A stretch of DNA of 64,000 bases from Anaerosphaera multitolerans (GTDB lineage Bacteria; Bacillota; Clostridia; Tissierellales; Peptoniphilaceae), in the NCBI RefSeq assembly GCF_004006535.1, contig NZ_RLIH01000002.1:62001-126000 (forward strand), in the 5' to 3' direction. A program made the position numbers and the translations under genes. Positions 16,653-24,821 of the stretch are shown here, in pieces. The notes beneath the pieces were generated by a model. The model was not told the origin of the DNA. It was given only the letters and a program-made list of their open reading frames with translations, and did no database searches. The first letter of the stretch is position 1. Each line of letters opens with the position of its first letter.

Positions 16653-17713
16653 ATAATTTAGCTTATTGCGAACTGGGAAACATCAAGTCTGACTTAAAAG
16701 TTTATAAAAAGGAAAGAAGAACCGGTTCTTTTCGCTCCAAAAGAGAAGAAAGGAGGTATTGGATATTACTTATAGTTTTAATAGCTTTGGGAATTCTCTT
16801 TTCCTATGGTCTATTGGTTTATAACAATCCTGTTCCCGTAAATTCGCCTTCTTTTATACCCGTGGTGAAAAGGAGAATGGTTGCTCTTGGTGCCATGGTT
16901 ATTGCGGCAATCTGTCAAAGTTTAGCTACAATTGCTTTTCAATCCAGTACTAATAACAGAATTATAACACCATCACTTCTAGGTTTTGAAGCACTATACT
17001 CAACTATCCATACTGCTACTATGTTTTTTGGAGGCGCAGGAGCATTTTTGGAGTTTAGCGGAACAGGTTCATTTTTATTTCAAATAGTAGCAATGGTTGT
17101 AATGTGTTTAATATTATATGGATGGTTGCTTACAGGCAAGTACGGAAATTTACAGTTAATGCTTTTAATAGGAGTAATCTTCGGAACGGGTTTAAAATCT
17201 TTGTCATCTTTTATGCGAAGACTTCTTGCACCTTCTGAGTTTGATATATTGCAGGCGAAATTATTTGGCTCGGTAAATAATGCTGATCCCGATTACTTTC
17301 CCATTGCAATTCCAATAGTTTTAATTACATCAATATTGTTACTTGCCAATTCAAAGAAATTAAATGTAATATCTCTAGGTCAAAATACCAGTATACCCTT
17401 GGGAGTAAATCATAAAGGAGGAGTTATCTATACTCTTATTTTAGTTTCCATTTTAATGTCAATTACGACTGCATTAGTCGGTCCATTAACTTTTTACGGC
17501 TTTTTAGTGGCAACTATGACCTATCAGGCAGCGCCTACCTATGACCATAGATACCTTTTTCCAATGGGGCTTGCAATAGGTTTCTTAGTAATAACTGGGG
17601 CATATTTCTTTATGTACCACGTATTTAATGCGCAAGGAGTAGTCTCGGTAATTATTGAGATGTTTGGAGGATTGGTCTTTTTAATAGTTATGTTAAGGAA
17701 GGGAAGTTTATGA
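16649..17713 (+). CDS. Iron-siderophore ABC permease (FecCD family, YclO-like)
   Basis: A 354-residue FecCD-family permease with a basic cytoplasmic N-terminal extension of about 40 residues before the first helix. The coupling region ALVGPLTFYGFLVATM is near residue 275. It overlaps the preceding permease and the following ATPase by four bases each (ATGA). Partner of the 15657-16652 permease in the inner-membrane channel. Confidence 0.87.
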   Translation: MNNLAYCELGNIKSDLKVYKKERRTGSFRSKREERRYWILLIVLIALGILFSYGLLVYNNPVPVNSPSFIPVVKRRMVALGAMVIAAICQSLATIAFQSSTNNRIITPSLLGFEALYSTIHTATMFFGGAGAFLEFSGTGSFLFQIVAMVVMCLILYGWLLTGKYGNLQLMLLIGVIFGTGLKSLSSFMRRLLAPSEFDILQAKLFGSVNNADPDYFPIAIPIVLITSILLLANSKKLNVISLGQNTSIPLGVNHKGGVIYTLILVSILMSITTALVGPLTFYGFLVATMTYQAAPTYDHRYLFPMGLAIGFLVITGAYFFMYHVFNAQGVVSVIIEMFGGLVFLIVMLRKGSL

Positions 17714-18462
17714 TAGCAATAGATAATGCAAGAAAGTCCTACAGTAAAGAAGTTAAAATAGGACCGTTAAATATTGAAATTCCAAATGCAGGTATAACTT
17801 CTTTAATTGGGCCCAATGGAGCGGGAAAATCCACAACACTTTTAATGATTGGAAGACTTTTAAATATGGATGGAGGTCAAATTAAAGTAGGTAATATGGA
17901 CGTTTTGGAATCCAAGTCAGAGGACTTGGCAAAGGTTCTGACTATTTTAAGACAGGAAAACCACTTTGTAACGCGTCTTACAGTTAGACAACTAGTCGGT
18001 TTTGGAAGATTTCCCCATTCAAAGGGAAGATTGACAAGAGAAGATGACGTAGTAATTTCCAAGTACATTGACTTTTTAGATTTGACGGAGTTGGAAGACA
18101 GATATTTAGATGAACTTTCAGGAGGACAAAGACAAAGAGCTTATGTGGCAATGGTACTGTGTCAGGAAACGGAATATGTGCTTTTAGACGAGCCGCTTAA
18201 CAACTTGGATGTTGCCCGATCAGTTCAAATGATGTCTCATTTAAGACAGGCTGCCAATGAATTAGGAAGAACGATACTAATGGTTATGCATGACATAAAT
18301 TTTGCAGCTCAGTACTCTGATAGAATTTGTGCAATGAAAGAGGGTAGAATTGTTGCCTTTGGAACTGTAGAGGAAATTATGAATTCGGAACTTTTGACGG
18401 ATATTTTTGAAACGGAAATAAAAATTATAAAGGGTCCGCAAGGTCCCTTGGCTGTATTTTAA
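17710..18462 (+). CDS. Iron-siderophore ABC transporter ATPase (YclP/FecE-like)
   Basis: A 250-residue ATPase with Walker A (GPNGAGKST), signature LSGGQRQRAYVAMVL, Walker B (YVLLDEPLNNLD) and the switch His in MVMHDIN. It energises siderophore import and completes the operon. It starts in an ATGA overlap with the second permease. The full set of binding lipoprotein, two permeases and ATPase needs no outside part. Confidence 0.92.
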   Translation: MIAIDNARKSYSKEVKIGPLNIEIPNAGITSLIGPNGAGKSTTLLMIGRLLNMDGGQIKVGNMDVLESKSEDLAKVLTILRQENHFVTRLTVRQLVGFGRFPHSKGRLTREDDVVISKYIDFLDLTELEDRYLDELSGGQRQRAYVAMVLCQETEYVLLDEPLNNLDVARSVQMMSHLRQAANELGRTILMVMHDINFAAQYSDRICAMKEGRIVAFGTVEEIMNSELLTDIFETEIKIIKGPQGPLAVF

Positions 18463-18631
18463 TAAATAGGACCTTAAGAAATTTTAAAATCTTATTTATT
18501 ATAAATCAAATATGGAGTAGAAAAACTTGCTCTGATATATGAAATTATAAAAGTAAGAATTTCTATTAAATAATAATGGGGATGCAAATCTTCAATTATA
18601 ATAAAGTATTAAATTCTATAGATAAACCATA

Positions 18632-18666
18632 AAATCTGAGTAGGGAATTTCCTATTCAGATTTTTA
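18632..18666 (+). terminator. Terminator of the siderophore operon
   Basis: A 13-bp stem AAATCTGAGTAGG/CCTATTCAGATTT with one G-T pair and a T tail. The rest of 18463-18858 shows no gene; a weak AAAGCT/AGCTTT pair near 18812-18824 may end the minus-strand msr gene. Confidence 0.85.
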
Positions 18667-18858
18667 AGTTTATGATTAGTGTATTTAAAATATTATTTTT
18701 TGGTTTCCACCAAATTTTATGTTGATAAATTTTTATTCTTTAGAAATTGCATAAAGTTAGAATTTACCCTTTAATGAAAATAAAATAAGTATTGTAAAAT
18801 ATTTCTAAAATAGAAAAGCTCTGGAAACTAATAGGATTTGGACCTCGTAGCTTTAATA

Positions 18859-19875
18859 TTATTTAAATAGTTTTAACAAGTATCCGTACCCCTCAGCTTC
18901 CATTTCTTCCCTAGGTATAAATTTAAGAGAAGCGCCGTTTATGCAATACCTCAATCCTCCAAGCTCCTTAGGTCCGTCATTAAATACATGGCCAAGGTGT
19001 GAATCACCAAGCTTGGATTTAACTTCGGTTCTGCGGTAGCCGTAACTTAAATCTTCTTTTTCTTCTATTAATTCATCGCTTATAGGCTTTGAAAAACTGG
19101 GCCAACCGCAACCTGCATCAAACTTTTCATTAGAGGAGAAAAGAGGCTGACCTGTAGTAATATCTACATAAATTCCCTCTTGGAAACTTTTATCATAGTT
19201 GCTGGAAAAAGGTTTTTCTGTAGCTGAATTTTGAGTTACCTCATACTGGAGTATTGAAAGCTCTTTTTGCAAAGTATCATCGTCTTTTTTATAGTAGTCG
19301 TCGCTCCAAAGAGGATCTTCTGTAAGGAGATGGTCTCCTTTTTTAGGTAATGAATTAAAGCTTATGTGACAATATCCGCCGGGATTTTTCTCCAAATATT
19401 TTTGATGGTATTCCTCAGCAACACTTAAATTTTTTAAAGGTAAAACTTCAGTTACTATTTTGTTATTGTATCTTAACTGTTCCCTTTCAATAAATCTTTC
19501 AATAATATCTTTATCTTTTTCGTCAATGTAATAGATACCGCTTCTATACTGGCTGCCAATGTCATTGCCCTGTTTATTAAAGGAAGTGGGGTCAATAATT
19601 TTAAAGAAGTATTTTAAGATATGGTTTAAGTCTATTATCTCTGGATTATACTCTATAAATACAGCTTCAACGTGATTGGTATTTTCATTACATACTTGTT
19701 CATAACTTGGATTTAAAAAATCTCCGTTACCATATCCTACAAAGGTTCTAACAATTCCGGGCATTTTCATAAAGTAAGCTTCCACTCCCCAAAAACACCC
19801 GCCGCCAAGGACGATTCTTTCATTACCATTGGAAACTTCAATATCTGTTCCACTGGAAAGTAATATATCTTTCAT
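18859..19875 (-). CDS. msrAB: Peptide methionine sulfoxide reductase MsrA/MsrB fusion
   Basis: A 338-residue two-domain repair enzyme. The N-terminal MsrA domain carries catalytic Cys27 in GGGCFWG and reduces the S-sulfoxide of methionine. The C-terminal MsrB domain (about 200-335) carries GCGWPSF, the HLGHVF motif and catalytic Cys311 in RYCING, and reduces the R-sulfoxide. The MsrB half lacks the paired CxxC zinc motifs, as many fused forms do. No signal peptide, so it is cytoplasmic. The gene stands alone. Confidence 0.95.
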   Translation of the reverse strand: MKDILLSSGTDIEVSNGNERIVLGGGCFWGVEAYFMKMPGIVRTFVGYGNGDFLNPSYEQVCNENTNHVEAVFIEYNPEIIDLNHILKYFFKIIDPTSFNKQGNDIGSQYRSGIYYIDEKDKDIIERFIEREQLRYNNKIVTEVLPLKNLSVAEEYHQKYLEKNPGGYCHISFNSLPKKGDHLLTEDPLWSDDYYKKDDDTLQKELSILQYEVTQNSATEKPFSSNYDKSFQEGIYVDITTGQPLFSSNEKFDAGCGWPSFSKPISDELIEEKEDLSYGYRRTEVKSKLGDSHLGHVFNDGPKELGGLRYCINGASLKFIPREEMEAEGYGYLLKLFK

Positions 19876-20051
19876 ACTTACACTCCTAACAATAATTATT
19901 TAAACTTGCTCTATATCAAATACCCAAATTATATTAATATATTCTATATTGAAATTGATATTTAACTATTTATTAAAAAAATAAGTTTGTAATATGAAAG
20001 AGCTTAGGTATATGGTAAAGTTGTGATAATGAATAAAAAAGAGATTACAAT

Positions 20052-20516
20052 ATGGTGCACTTAGTCTATTGTGACAATGTAGGAAAAAAAGGCCAAAGAG
20101 TCTTGGATAAAATTTTAAGTGGAAATAAGACCATGGTTGTACGAGGAGCGGCGGGAAGGAAAATACCTCATAGTAGAGTATTTGAGGGAGAAGTCCTTTA
20201 CTTTATGGAAAAGGGAAGTGCGGAGATTTCTGCCAAAGCGGTTGTAAAAGACGTACAAAACTATGTAGAACTTACAGATGAAGAAATAACAAAAGTCTTG
20301 GAAGAAAATCAATCTAAGTTAAATTTATCAGATAAACAAAAAACCAGATGGCATAAAAAATGTCTGTGTTTAGTTGAATTTGAAAATGTAGAGGAAATTA
20401 CACCCTTGGATTTTGATCATCAGAGAAATATGGATGATTGGTTAATTATAGAAAAAATTGAAGATGTTCTAGTAGGTACAAGTATTCCCTATAACTATGA
20501 CAAGTCAAAATTTTAG
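20052..20516 (+). CDS. Uncharacterised protein, possibly PUA/ASCH-like
   Basis: A 154-residue soluble protein not recognised with certainty. The pattern (early helix with ILSGNKTMVVRG, then a GEVLYFMEKGSAEISAKAVV strand region, a helix with charged residues and a final FENVEEITPLDF) looks like PUA/ASCH-type domains that bind RNA or modified nucleotides. It is followed 11 bases later by a DUF5131 radical-SAM-like gene, so the two probably act together. The RBS is weak. Confidence 0.55.
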   Translation: MVHLVYCDNVGKKGQRVLDKILSGNKTMVVRGAAGRKIPHSRVFEGEVLYFMEKGSAEISAKAVVKDVQNYVELTDEEITKVLEENQSKLNLSDKQKTRWHKKCLCLVEFENVEEITPLDFDHQRNMDDWLIIEKIEDVLVGTSIPYNYDKSKF

Positions 20517-20527
20517 GCGGGGAAAAT

Positions 20528-21241
20528 ATGGCAATGTGGAATCCTTGGAGAGGTTGCAGAAGATATAGTGAAGGCTGTAAATATTGCTACATCCACAAGG
20601 GAGATATTAAAAGAAATATAAAGACCGATGAAATTATAAAGACTAAGGATTTTTATAAACCCATAGAGAAATTTAAAAACGGAAATTATAAAATTAAATC
20701 AGGTACAGTATATTTATGCTTTTCAACTGACTTTTTAATTGAAGATGCGGATAAATGGAGAAGGGAATGTTGGGATATTATTAAAGAGCGTTCAGATTTA
20801 TCTTTTCTATTTTTAACTAAGAGAATTGACAGATTTTTAAAATGTATTCCCAAGGATTGGGGAGAGGGATATGAGAACGTAACAGTATGTTGTACTGTGG
20901 AAAATCAGGAGACTGCTGATTATAGACTGTCCATATTTAAAGAACTTCCCATTAAACACAAATGTATTACAGCTCAACCTTTAATTGAGAAAATAGATAT
21001 ATCTAAATACCTAAAGGGTGTTGAACATGTAGTAGTAGGCGGAGAATCGGATAATAATGCAAGACCTTTAAATTACCAATGGGTTTTGGACATTAGGGAG
21101 CAGTGTATTAAAGAAAAAGTCAACTTTGAATTTAGACAGTGCGGTACATATTTTATAAAGGATGGAAGAGGATATAAGTTGCAGACTAAGGATTTAACCT
21201 CTCAAGCACGAAAGGCAAATATTAACTACTATATTAAGTAG
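20528..21241 (+). CDS. DUF5131 (phage Gp37/Gp68-like) protein with radical-SAM-type cysteines
   Basis: A 237-residue protein of the DUF5131 family. Cys10, Cys17 and Cys20 form a C-x6-C-x2-C cluster motif near the N terminus (WNPWRGC...GCKYCY). FLTKR, CCTVENQ and VVGGES motifs typical of the family follow, and then FRQCG. The fold resembles radical SAM enzymes, but the reaction is unknown. Members occur in phages and mobile regions beside small partner proteins. Here the partner is the PUA-like protein immediately upstream. A GGCGGGG site precedes the ATG. Confidence 0.75.
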   Translation: MAMWNPWRGCRRYSEGCKYCYIHKGDIKRNIKTDEIIKTKDFYKPIEKFKNGNYKIKSGTVYLCFSTDFLIEDADKWRRECWDIIKERSDLSFLFLTKRIDRFLKCIPKDWGEGYENVTVCCTVENQETADYRLSIFKELPIKHKCITAQPLIEKIDISKYLKGVEHVVVGGESDNNARPLNYQWVLDIREQCIKEKVNFEFRQCGTYFIKDGRGYKLQTKDLTSQARKANINYYIK

Positions 21242-21364
21242 TAGTTAGAAGTAAATTTAAAGAGTAGGGAAAATTTTTAACTATAAAATTTTAAAAATGG
21301 CTAAAGAACATTGGTACAGTATTTTAACCGAGATTTACAAACTTAAACAATAGGCAGGGGAATT

Positions 21365-21610
21365 ATAAAGTGTGAATTAATTGAAGATATAACAAAGCTG
21401 CATACTACGAAATTGGGAGTGGAGCGAATAAAAAGAAATCTTTACTTGGAGAATGAAAATATTGTAAATTGGTTTATAGAGCAGATATTAAAAGATGAGG
21501 TTGAAATTTCAAGAAAAGGTAAAAACTATTATGTAACTGTTAACAACGCCATAATAACTGTAAATGCAAGTAGCTACACCATTATTACAGCCCATATAAT
21601 AAAGAGATGA
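21365..21610 (+). CDS. DUF3781 family protein with an apparent ATA start codon
   Basis: The frame resembles DUF3781 proteins of about 80 residues: ITKLHTTKLGVERIKRNL near the N terminus, then ISRKGKNYYVTVNN and ASSYTIITAHIIKR at the C terminus. Homology clearly begins before the TTG at 21413, the first conventional start. Upstream the frame runs through KCELIEDITKLH to an ATA at 21365, four bases after AGGGG (21356-21360), exactly where an ATG is expected. Either ATA is used, translation starts at TTG giving a clipped protein, or the gene has decayed. Function unknown. Confidence 0.6.
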   Translation: MKCELIEDITKLHTTKLGVERIKRNLYLENENIVNWFIEQILKDEVEISRKGKNYYVTVNNAIITVNASSYTIITAHIIKR

Positions 21611-21638
21611 GATATTATTAAACAATTGAGGAGGCTTA

Positions 21639-22418
21639 ATGTATTATCCTATTCAAATACCTTATAAACTTGATGAAAATTTTTTAAAACACATTAAATA
21701 TAATGAAGAAAAAGTTAAAGAACTATCGAATTTTGTAATTTGCTATTGGGAAATGATTCCCAGAACAAAAGAGAATATTCATATTAACAATATTATTATA
21801 ACTGACGGCTGTATAGACTTGGTAGTAGATTTTGACAATAAAGTTGTGGGCTTTTCTGGAATGAGCACTACTGATTTTAACTTTACTGTAAGTCTTCCAG
21901 GTAGGTTTATGGGACTAAGGTTCTTGCCTGGTGCTTTTTATCAGTTGACGGGAATTTCAGCCTCTATAGCTATGGATAATTTTTTAAATATTCAAGAAGT
22001 CTATGAAGATTTTGATTGTCAAAGATTTTTAAATTTAAGTTTTAATGAGGCAAAGACTTACTTACTTGATTTTATAAAAATTAAATTTGAAAGTTTAAAT
22101 CCAAGCACTTATACGCTTTTATTTAACAAGTTATGTGAAAATCCTCCCTCTACTGCTAGGGAATTACATATGCTATTAAATTTAAGCGCAAGTCAATGTC
22201 AAAGGAATTTTATAAAACACTATGGCATTGGACCTAAGAAAGTTCTTTCTATTTTACGATTTCAAAAATGTCTTAGAATTTTAACCTCTACTGAATCAAA
22301 ACCGATAGATATATTGGAATTGGTTCAATACTACGATCAATCTCATTTTATTAATGACTTTAAAGGAAATATTGGGATCACCCCCTTTGAACTTCTTTCA
22401 AAATATAGAGATGACTGA
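21639..22418 (+). CDS. AraC-family transcriptional regulator
   Basis: A 259-residue regulator. The N-terminal part (about 1-150) is a sensor-like domain with a DGCIDLVVDF motif common in AraC proteins of unknown ligand. The C-terminal part (about 155-255) has two helix-turn-helix motifs ending in YYDQSHFINDFKGNIGITPF, the AraC signature. It is followed closely by a VOC-family gene and may control it. GAGG lies just before the ATG. Confidence 0.85.
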   Translation: MYYPIQIPYKLDENFLKHIKYNEEKVKELSNFVICYWEMIPRTKENIHINNIIITDGCIDLVVDFDNKVVGFSGMSTTDFNFTVSLPGRFMGLRFLPGAFYQLTGISASIAMDNFLNIQEVYEDFDCQRFLNLSFNEAKTYLLDFIKIKFESLNPSTYTLLFNKLCENPPSTARELHMLLNLSASQCQRNFIKHYGIGPKKVLSILRFQKCLRILTSTESKPIDILELVQYYDQSHFINDFKGNIGITPFELLSKYRDD

Positions 22419-22473
22419 TTTTTCCAATACACTTAGTAGTGAATTTGATATTTTATTATTGAGGGGTGATAAA

Positions 22474-22866
22474 ATGTTTAAAAGTATGGTAACTAATTTA
22501 ATGGTGGAAGATGTTAAAGAGACAATTGATTTTTATGAGGATGTGCTGGGATTTACTCTTATTACTTCCGTTCCCAATAAAAAAGATGGATTCCAATTTG
22601 CAATAATGTCAAAGGATGAGTTTAATTTAATGGTACAGGAAAGAACAAATTTTATTGAAGAGTATCCGTCTTTAGGGATAGAGAAAGTTCAGCCTTCTGT
22701 CAGTTTGTACATTCAAGTTGACAATTTAGAGGAGCTTTACTTGGAATTAAAGTCCAAGCATAAACTTCTCTTGGATATGCATACTACTTTTTACGGTTTA
22801 AAGGAATTTGCCATAGTAGACAATAGTGGATATGTTCTGACCTTTACCGAATTTATTGCTAATTAG
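22474..22866 (+). CDS. VOC/glyoxalase-fold protein
   Basis: A 130-residue protein of the vicinal-oxygen-chelate fold: KSMVTNLMVEDVKETIDFYE at the N terminus and a second beta-alpha module ending in DNSGYVLTFTEF. Members include glyoxalase I, dioxygenases and drug-binding resistance proteins; the function here is not specified. The frame opens upstream inside the AraC gene, but the ATG at 22474 has GAGGGGTG at a fitting distance. Confidence 0.8.
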   Translation: MFKSMVTNLMVEDVKETIDFYEDVLGFTLITSVPNKKDGFQFAIMSKDEFNLMVQERTNFIEEYPSLGIEKVQPSVSLYIQVDNLEELYLELKSKHKLLLDMHTTFYGLKEFAIVDNSGYVLTFTEFIAN

Positions 22867-22941
22867 CAAAGTGTAGTTTACTTAAGTTAGTGAAAATAAA
22901 AATATATCAGTAAATATTTACTGAAAATTAAGGTGGAATTT

Positions 22942-23202
22942 ATGTTAATATGTCAAAGCTGTGGAATGAATATTTCAAGTGATGAGCATAAGGGTGTAAA
23001 TTCAAATGGATCTCTTTCTTATGAATACTGCGCCTATTGTTATAAAGATGGAAAGTTTAACAATAATTTAACTTTAGAAGAATATGTGGAAATAGGTTTA
23101 GAATATTCACCTGAATATCAAAAGGCGAAGACGGAAGCTGAAAGAGAGATAATAAGGGAACAAACGAGAGAATATCTTTCAAAATTAAAAAGATGGAAAT
23201 AA
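22942..23202 (+). CDS. Small zinc-ribbon protein (Zn_ribbon_2 type)
   Basis: An 86-residue protein with CQSCGM (Cys4/Cys7) and YCAYC (Cys30/Cys33) forming one zinc ribbon, and the conserved NSNGS and YKDGKF segments between and after them. A charged helical tail follows. Family members are often found fused to or near AraC or GyrI-like genes. Function unknown. The ATG at 22942 has AAGGTGG five bases upstream; an in-frame GTG at 22933 lies inside that site. Confidence 0.8.
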   Translation: MLICQSCGMNISSDEHKGVNSNGSLSYEYCAYCYKDGKFNNNLTLEEYVEIGLEYSPEYQKAKTEAEREIIREQTREYLSKLKRWK

Positions 23203-23209
23203 AGATAAA

Positions 23210-23238
23210 AGTCCTGCTGAGATTATAGCAGGATTTTA
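23210..23238 (+). terminator. Terminator after the zinc-ribbon gene
   Basis: Stem TCCTGCT/AGCAGGA with an eight-base loop and a TTTTATATT tail. Confidence 0.8.
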
Positions 23239-23415
23239 TATTATATAGAAAGCTAAATTTTATGTTTACTATAGATGATTTAGAGTATTTTTAATAATTT
23301 AATGTCAAATTATAATTGTCATTATATTTAACACGATGCAACACTAGAAATTAAATTTGGCAAATAAATTTTTATCTAAGTGATTGATAATTTCTTTAGT
23401 TAAAATTAAATATTC

Positions 23416-23688
23416 TTAGAACAAGCTAGGATTGTAGCTGTTTTGTTGTGTGATTTTTGCTTGTTTAATTTCAAACCGCCTTTGCTTTTCAAATTCGTTT
23501 TTTTGGCGTGATTTTATTTTTCTCTCAATTTTATTTGCTTCATATTGAATTTGTAAAGCCTGTTGAGCCTTTGTTCCAATACCGATTTCTTTCATTTGCT
23601 TGCTTATTTCTCTTTGTTTTCTTTTGGGGTTAATGATTTGTTCATCTTTTAGCTCTCCTTTAAAGGTTTTACTAAACTGAAGATTTTT
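23416..23688 (-). pseudogene. YjdF/DUF2992 family remnant (C-terminal half)
   Basis: On the minus strand an open frame without a start codon reads LQFSKTFKGELKDEQIINPKR, continues with REISKQMKEIGIGTKAQQAL and ends in lysine/glutamine-rich sequence at TAA (23416-23418). This matches the charged C-terminal half of YjdF (DUF2992) proteins. An in-frame stop at 23689-23691 cuts it off and the N-terminal half is missing. YjdF genes are normally controlled by an azaaromatic-sensing riboswitch; I did not recognise one here. The gene is a decayed fragment. Confidence 0.7.
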
Positions 23689-23700
23689 CTAGTTTTTTTA

Positions 23701-23742
23701 TTATAAGATAAAAGAAAGGGAAAGGGAAAATAAATCTTATAA
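23701..23742. repeat. Inverted repeat TTATAAGAT/ATCTTATAA next to the YjdF remnant
   Basis: Nine-base arms at 23701-23709 and 23734-23742 with a purine-rich spacer of 24 bases. Further on, two direct copies GAGTACCTTTTAT (23754-23766) and GAGTATCCTTTAT (23772-23784) lie before the acetyltransferase promoter region. Role unknown; they may be debris from the lost part of the YjdF locus. Confidence 0.4.
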
Positions 23743-23869
23743 GTTTGGCGGTGGAGTACCTTTTATCTCCCGAGTATCCTTTATAGAAAAGGTTAAGTGG
23801 ATTTAAAGCTAAGGTATAGTTATAATAATAGACAGGGTAAGCCCTTAATATAAATTAGGAGAATGCTGT

Positions 23870-23908
23870 TTGAAAAAGAATAAGACATTGGAGATTGTAG
23901 TACTCTAG
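23870..23908 (+). CDS. Leader peptide (12 residues, TTG start, KKNKTLEIVVL) before the acetyltransferase gene
   Basis: A TTG eight bases after AGGAG opens a short frame reading (M)KKNKTLEIVVL and ending at TAG. It aligns with the leader at 11913 (MKKNKMFEIVC) in peptide and in the flanking TTAGGAG site. An ATG at 23863 opens a different six-codon frame but is only one base from the RBS. The TAG is part of the hairpin arm that follows. The TATAAT at 23821-23826 probably drives this transcript. Confidence 0.65.
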   Translation: MKKNKTLEIVVL

Positions 23909-23964
23909 AGGTTGAGATAATTTCAAGAACCTCTAATATATTAAAATCAAATTATTTTAGGAGG
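23891..23964 (+). promoter_or_regulatory. Translation attenuator with competing stems before the acetyltransferase gene
   Basis: Same five-arm plan as at 11936. Arm 1 (23891-23898, over the E-I-V codons) pairs with arm 3 (23917-23924), 8 bp with two wobbles. Arm 2 (23906-23913) pairs perfectly with arm 4 (23928-23935), 8 bp. The 3' part of arm 4 (23930-23936) pairs with arm 5 (23957-23964), which contains AGGAGG, with one bulged G. The loop of 2:4 is 14 bases in both loci. The arms differ in sequence between the loci but keep pairing. Confidence 0.6.
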
Positions 23965-23970
23965 ACTACA

Positions 23971-24588
23971 ATGAAAAATATAGTACGTTTGGAAAATTGT
24001 AATGATTACAGTGAAGTGGAAAATTTAACGAGAGAGGCATTTTGGAATGTCTACCGTCCCGGCTGTACGGAGCATTATATTTTGCACCGTTACAGAAAAT
24101 TGCCGGAGTTTATTCCACAGCTTAGCTTTTTAATTGAAGATGAAGGAAAAATTGTGGCTCATATTATGTACAGTAAGGGAGAGATAATTTGTGATAATGG
24201 TAAAATAATTCCCATAATTATCTTCGGACCTATTTCCGTCTTGCCTGGCTATCAGGGTAGGGGCTATGGAAGTGAGCTGATAAATTACAGTTTGAATAAA
24301 GCTAAAGATATGGGCTTCGGAGCTGTTGTAATAACAGGAGATCCAAAGTATTATCAGCGTTTCGGTTTTGAAAATGCAAGGTCAAGGGGTATATATTATT
24401 CTGATTTGCCAAGAGATGAGGAGATGCCCTTTCTTATGGTGAAAGAATTAAAAAAGGGATATTTAAAAGAGGTTATAGGAACTTACAAAGACCCCTCAGG
24501 TTACCTTGTAGATAATAGTGAAGTTGCTGAATTTGATTTAAAATTTCCCATAAAGGAAAAGTTAAAATTACCGGGACAATTGATTTAA
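23971..24588 (+). CDS. GNAT-family N-acetyltransferase under leader-peptide control
   Basis: A 205-residue acetyltransferase. The acetyl-CoA motif QGRGYG is at residues 95-100, followed by the usual helix and a TGDPKYYQRFGF segment typical of small-molecule or protein N-acetyltransferases. The acceptor is unknown. The attenuator upstream suggests induction by a ribosome-targeting compound, which the enzyme might inactivate; this is inference from context only. RBS AGGAGG at 23959-23964. Confidence 0.85.
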   Translation: MKNIVRLENCNDYSEVENLTREAFWNVYRPGCTEHYILHRYRKLPEFIPQLSFLIEDEGKIVAHIMYSKGEIICDNGKIIPIIIFGPISVLPGYQGRGYGSELINYSLNKAKDMGFGAVVITGDPKYYQRFGFENARSRGIYYSDLPRDEEMPFLMVKELKKGYLKEVIGTYKDPSGYLVDNSEVAEFDLKFPIKEKLKLPGQLI

Positions 24589-24595
24589 ATTTAAG

Positions 24596-24634
24596 AAGAG
24601 CAGTCCTACTTAAAATAGTGGAACTGCTCTTTAA
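24596..24634 (+). terminator. Terminator after the acetyltransferase
   Basis: Stem AAGAGCAGT.../...ACTGCTCTT with a small internal bulge and a TTTAAAT tail. Confidence 0.75.
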
Positions 24635-24821
24635 ATAAATATTAAAAAGGTTTTGAAGTGATGTAATGTTTATGTAGAGACTAAATAAATATGAACTTTA
24701 GATTTTATTAAATTTATTAAAATAAAGACAAAATTGCATAGTAATAAAAACTTTAGGGTATAAAAATTTAGACAAAGTTCACTAAACCTTTTAGAACAAT
24801 AGAAATAAAAAGGAGGTTTTT

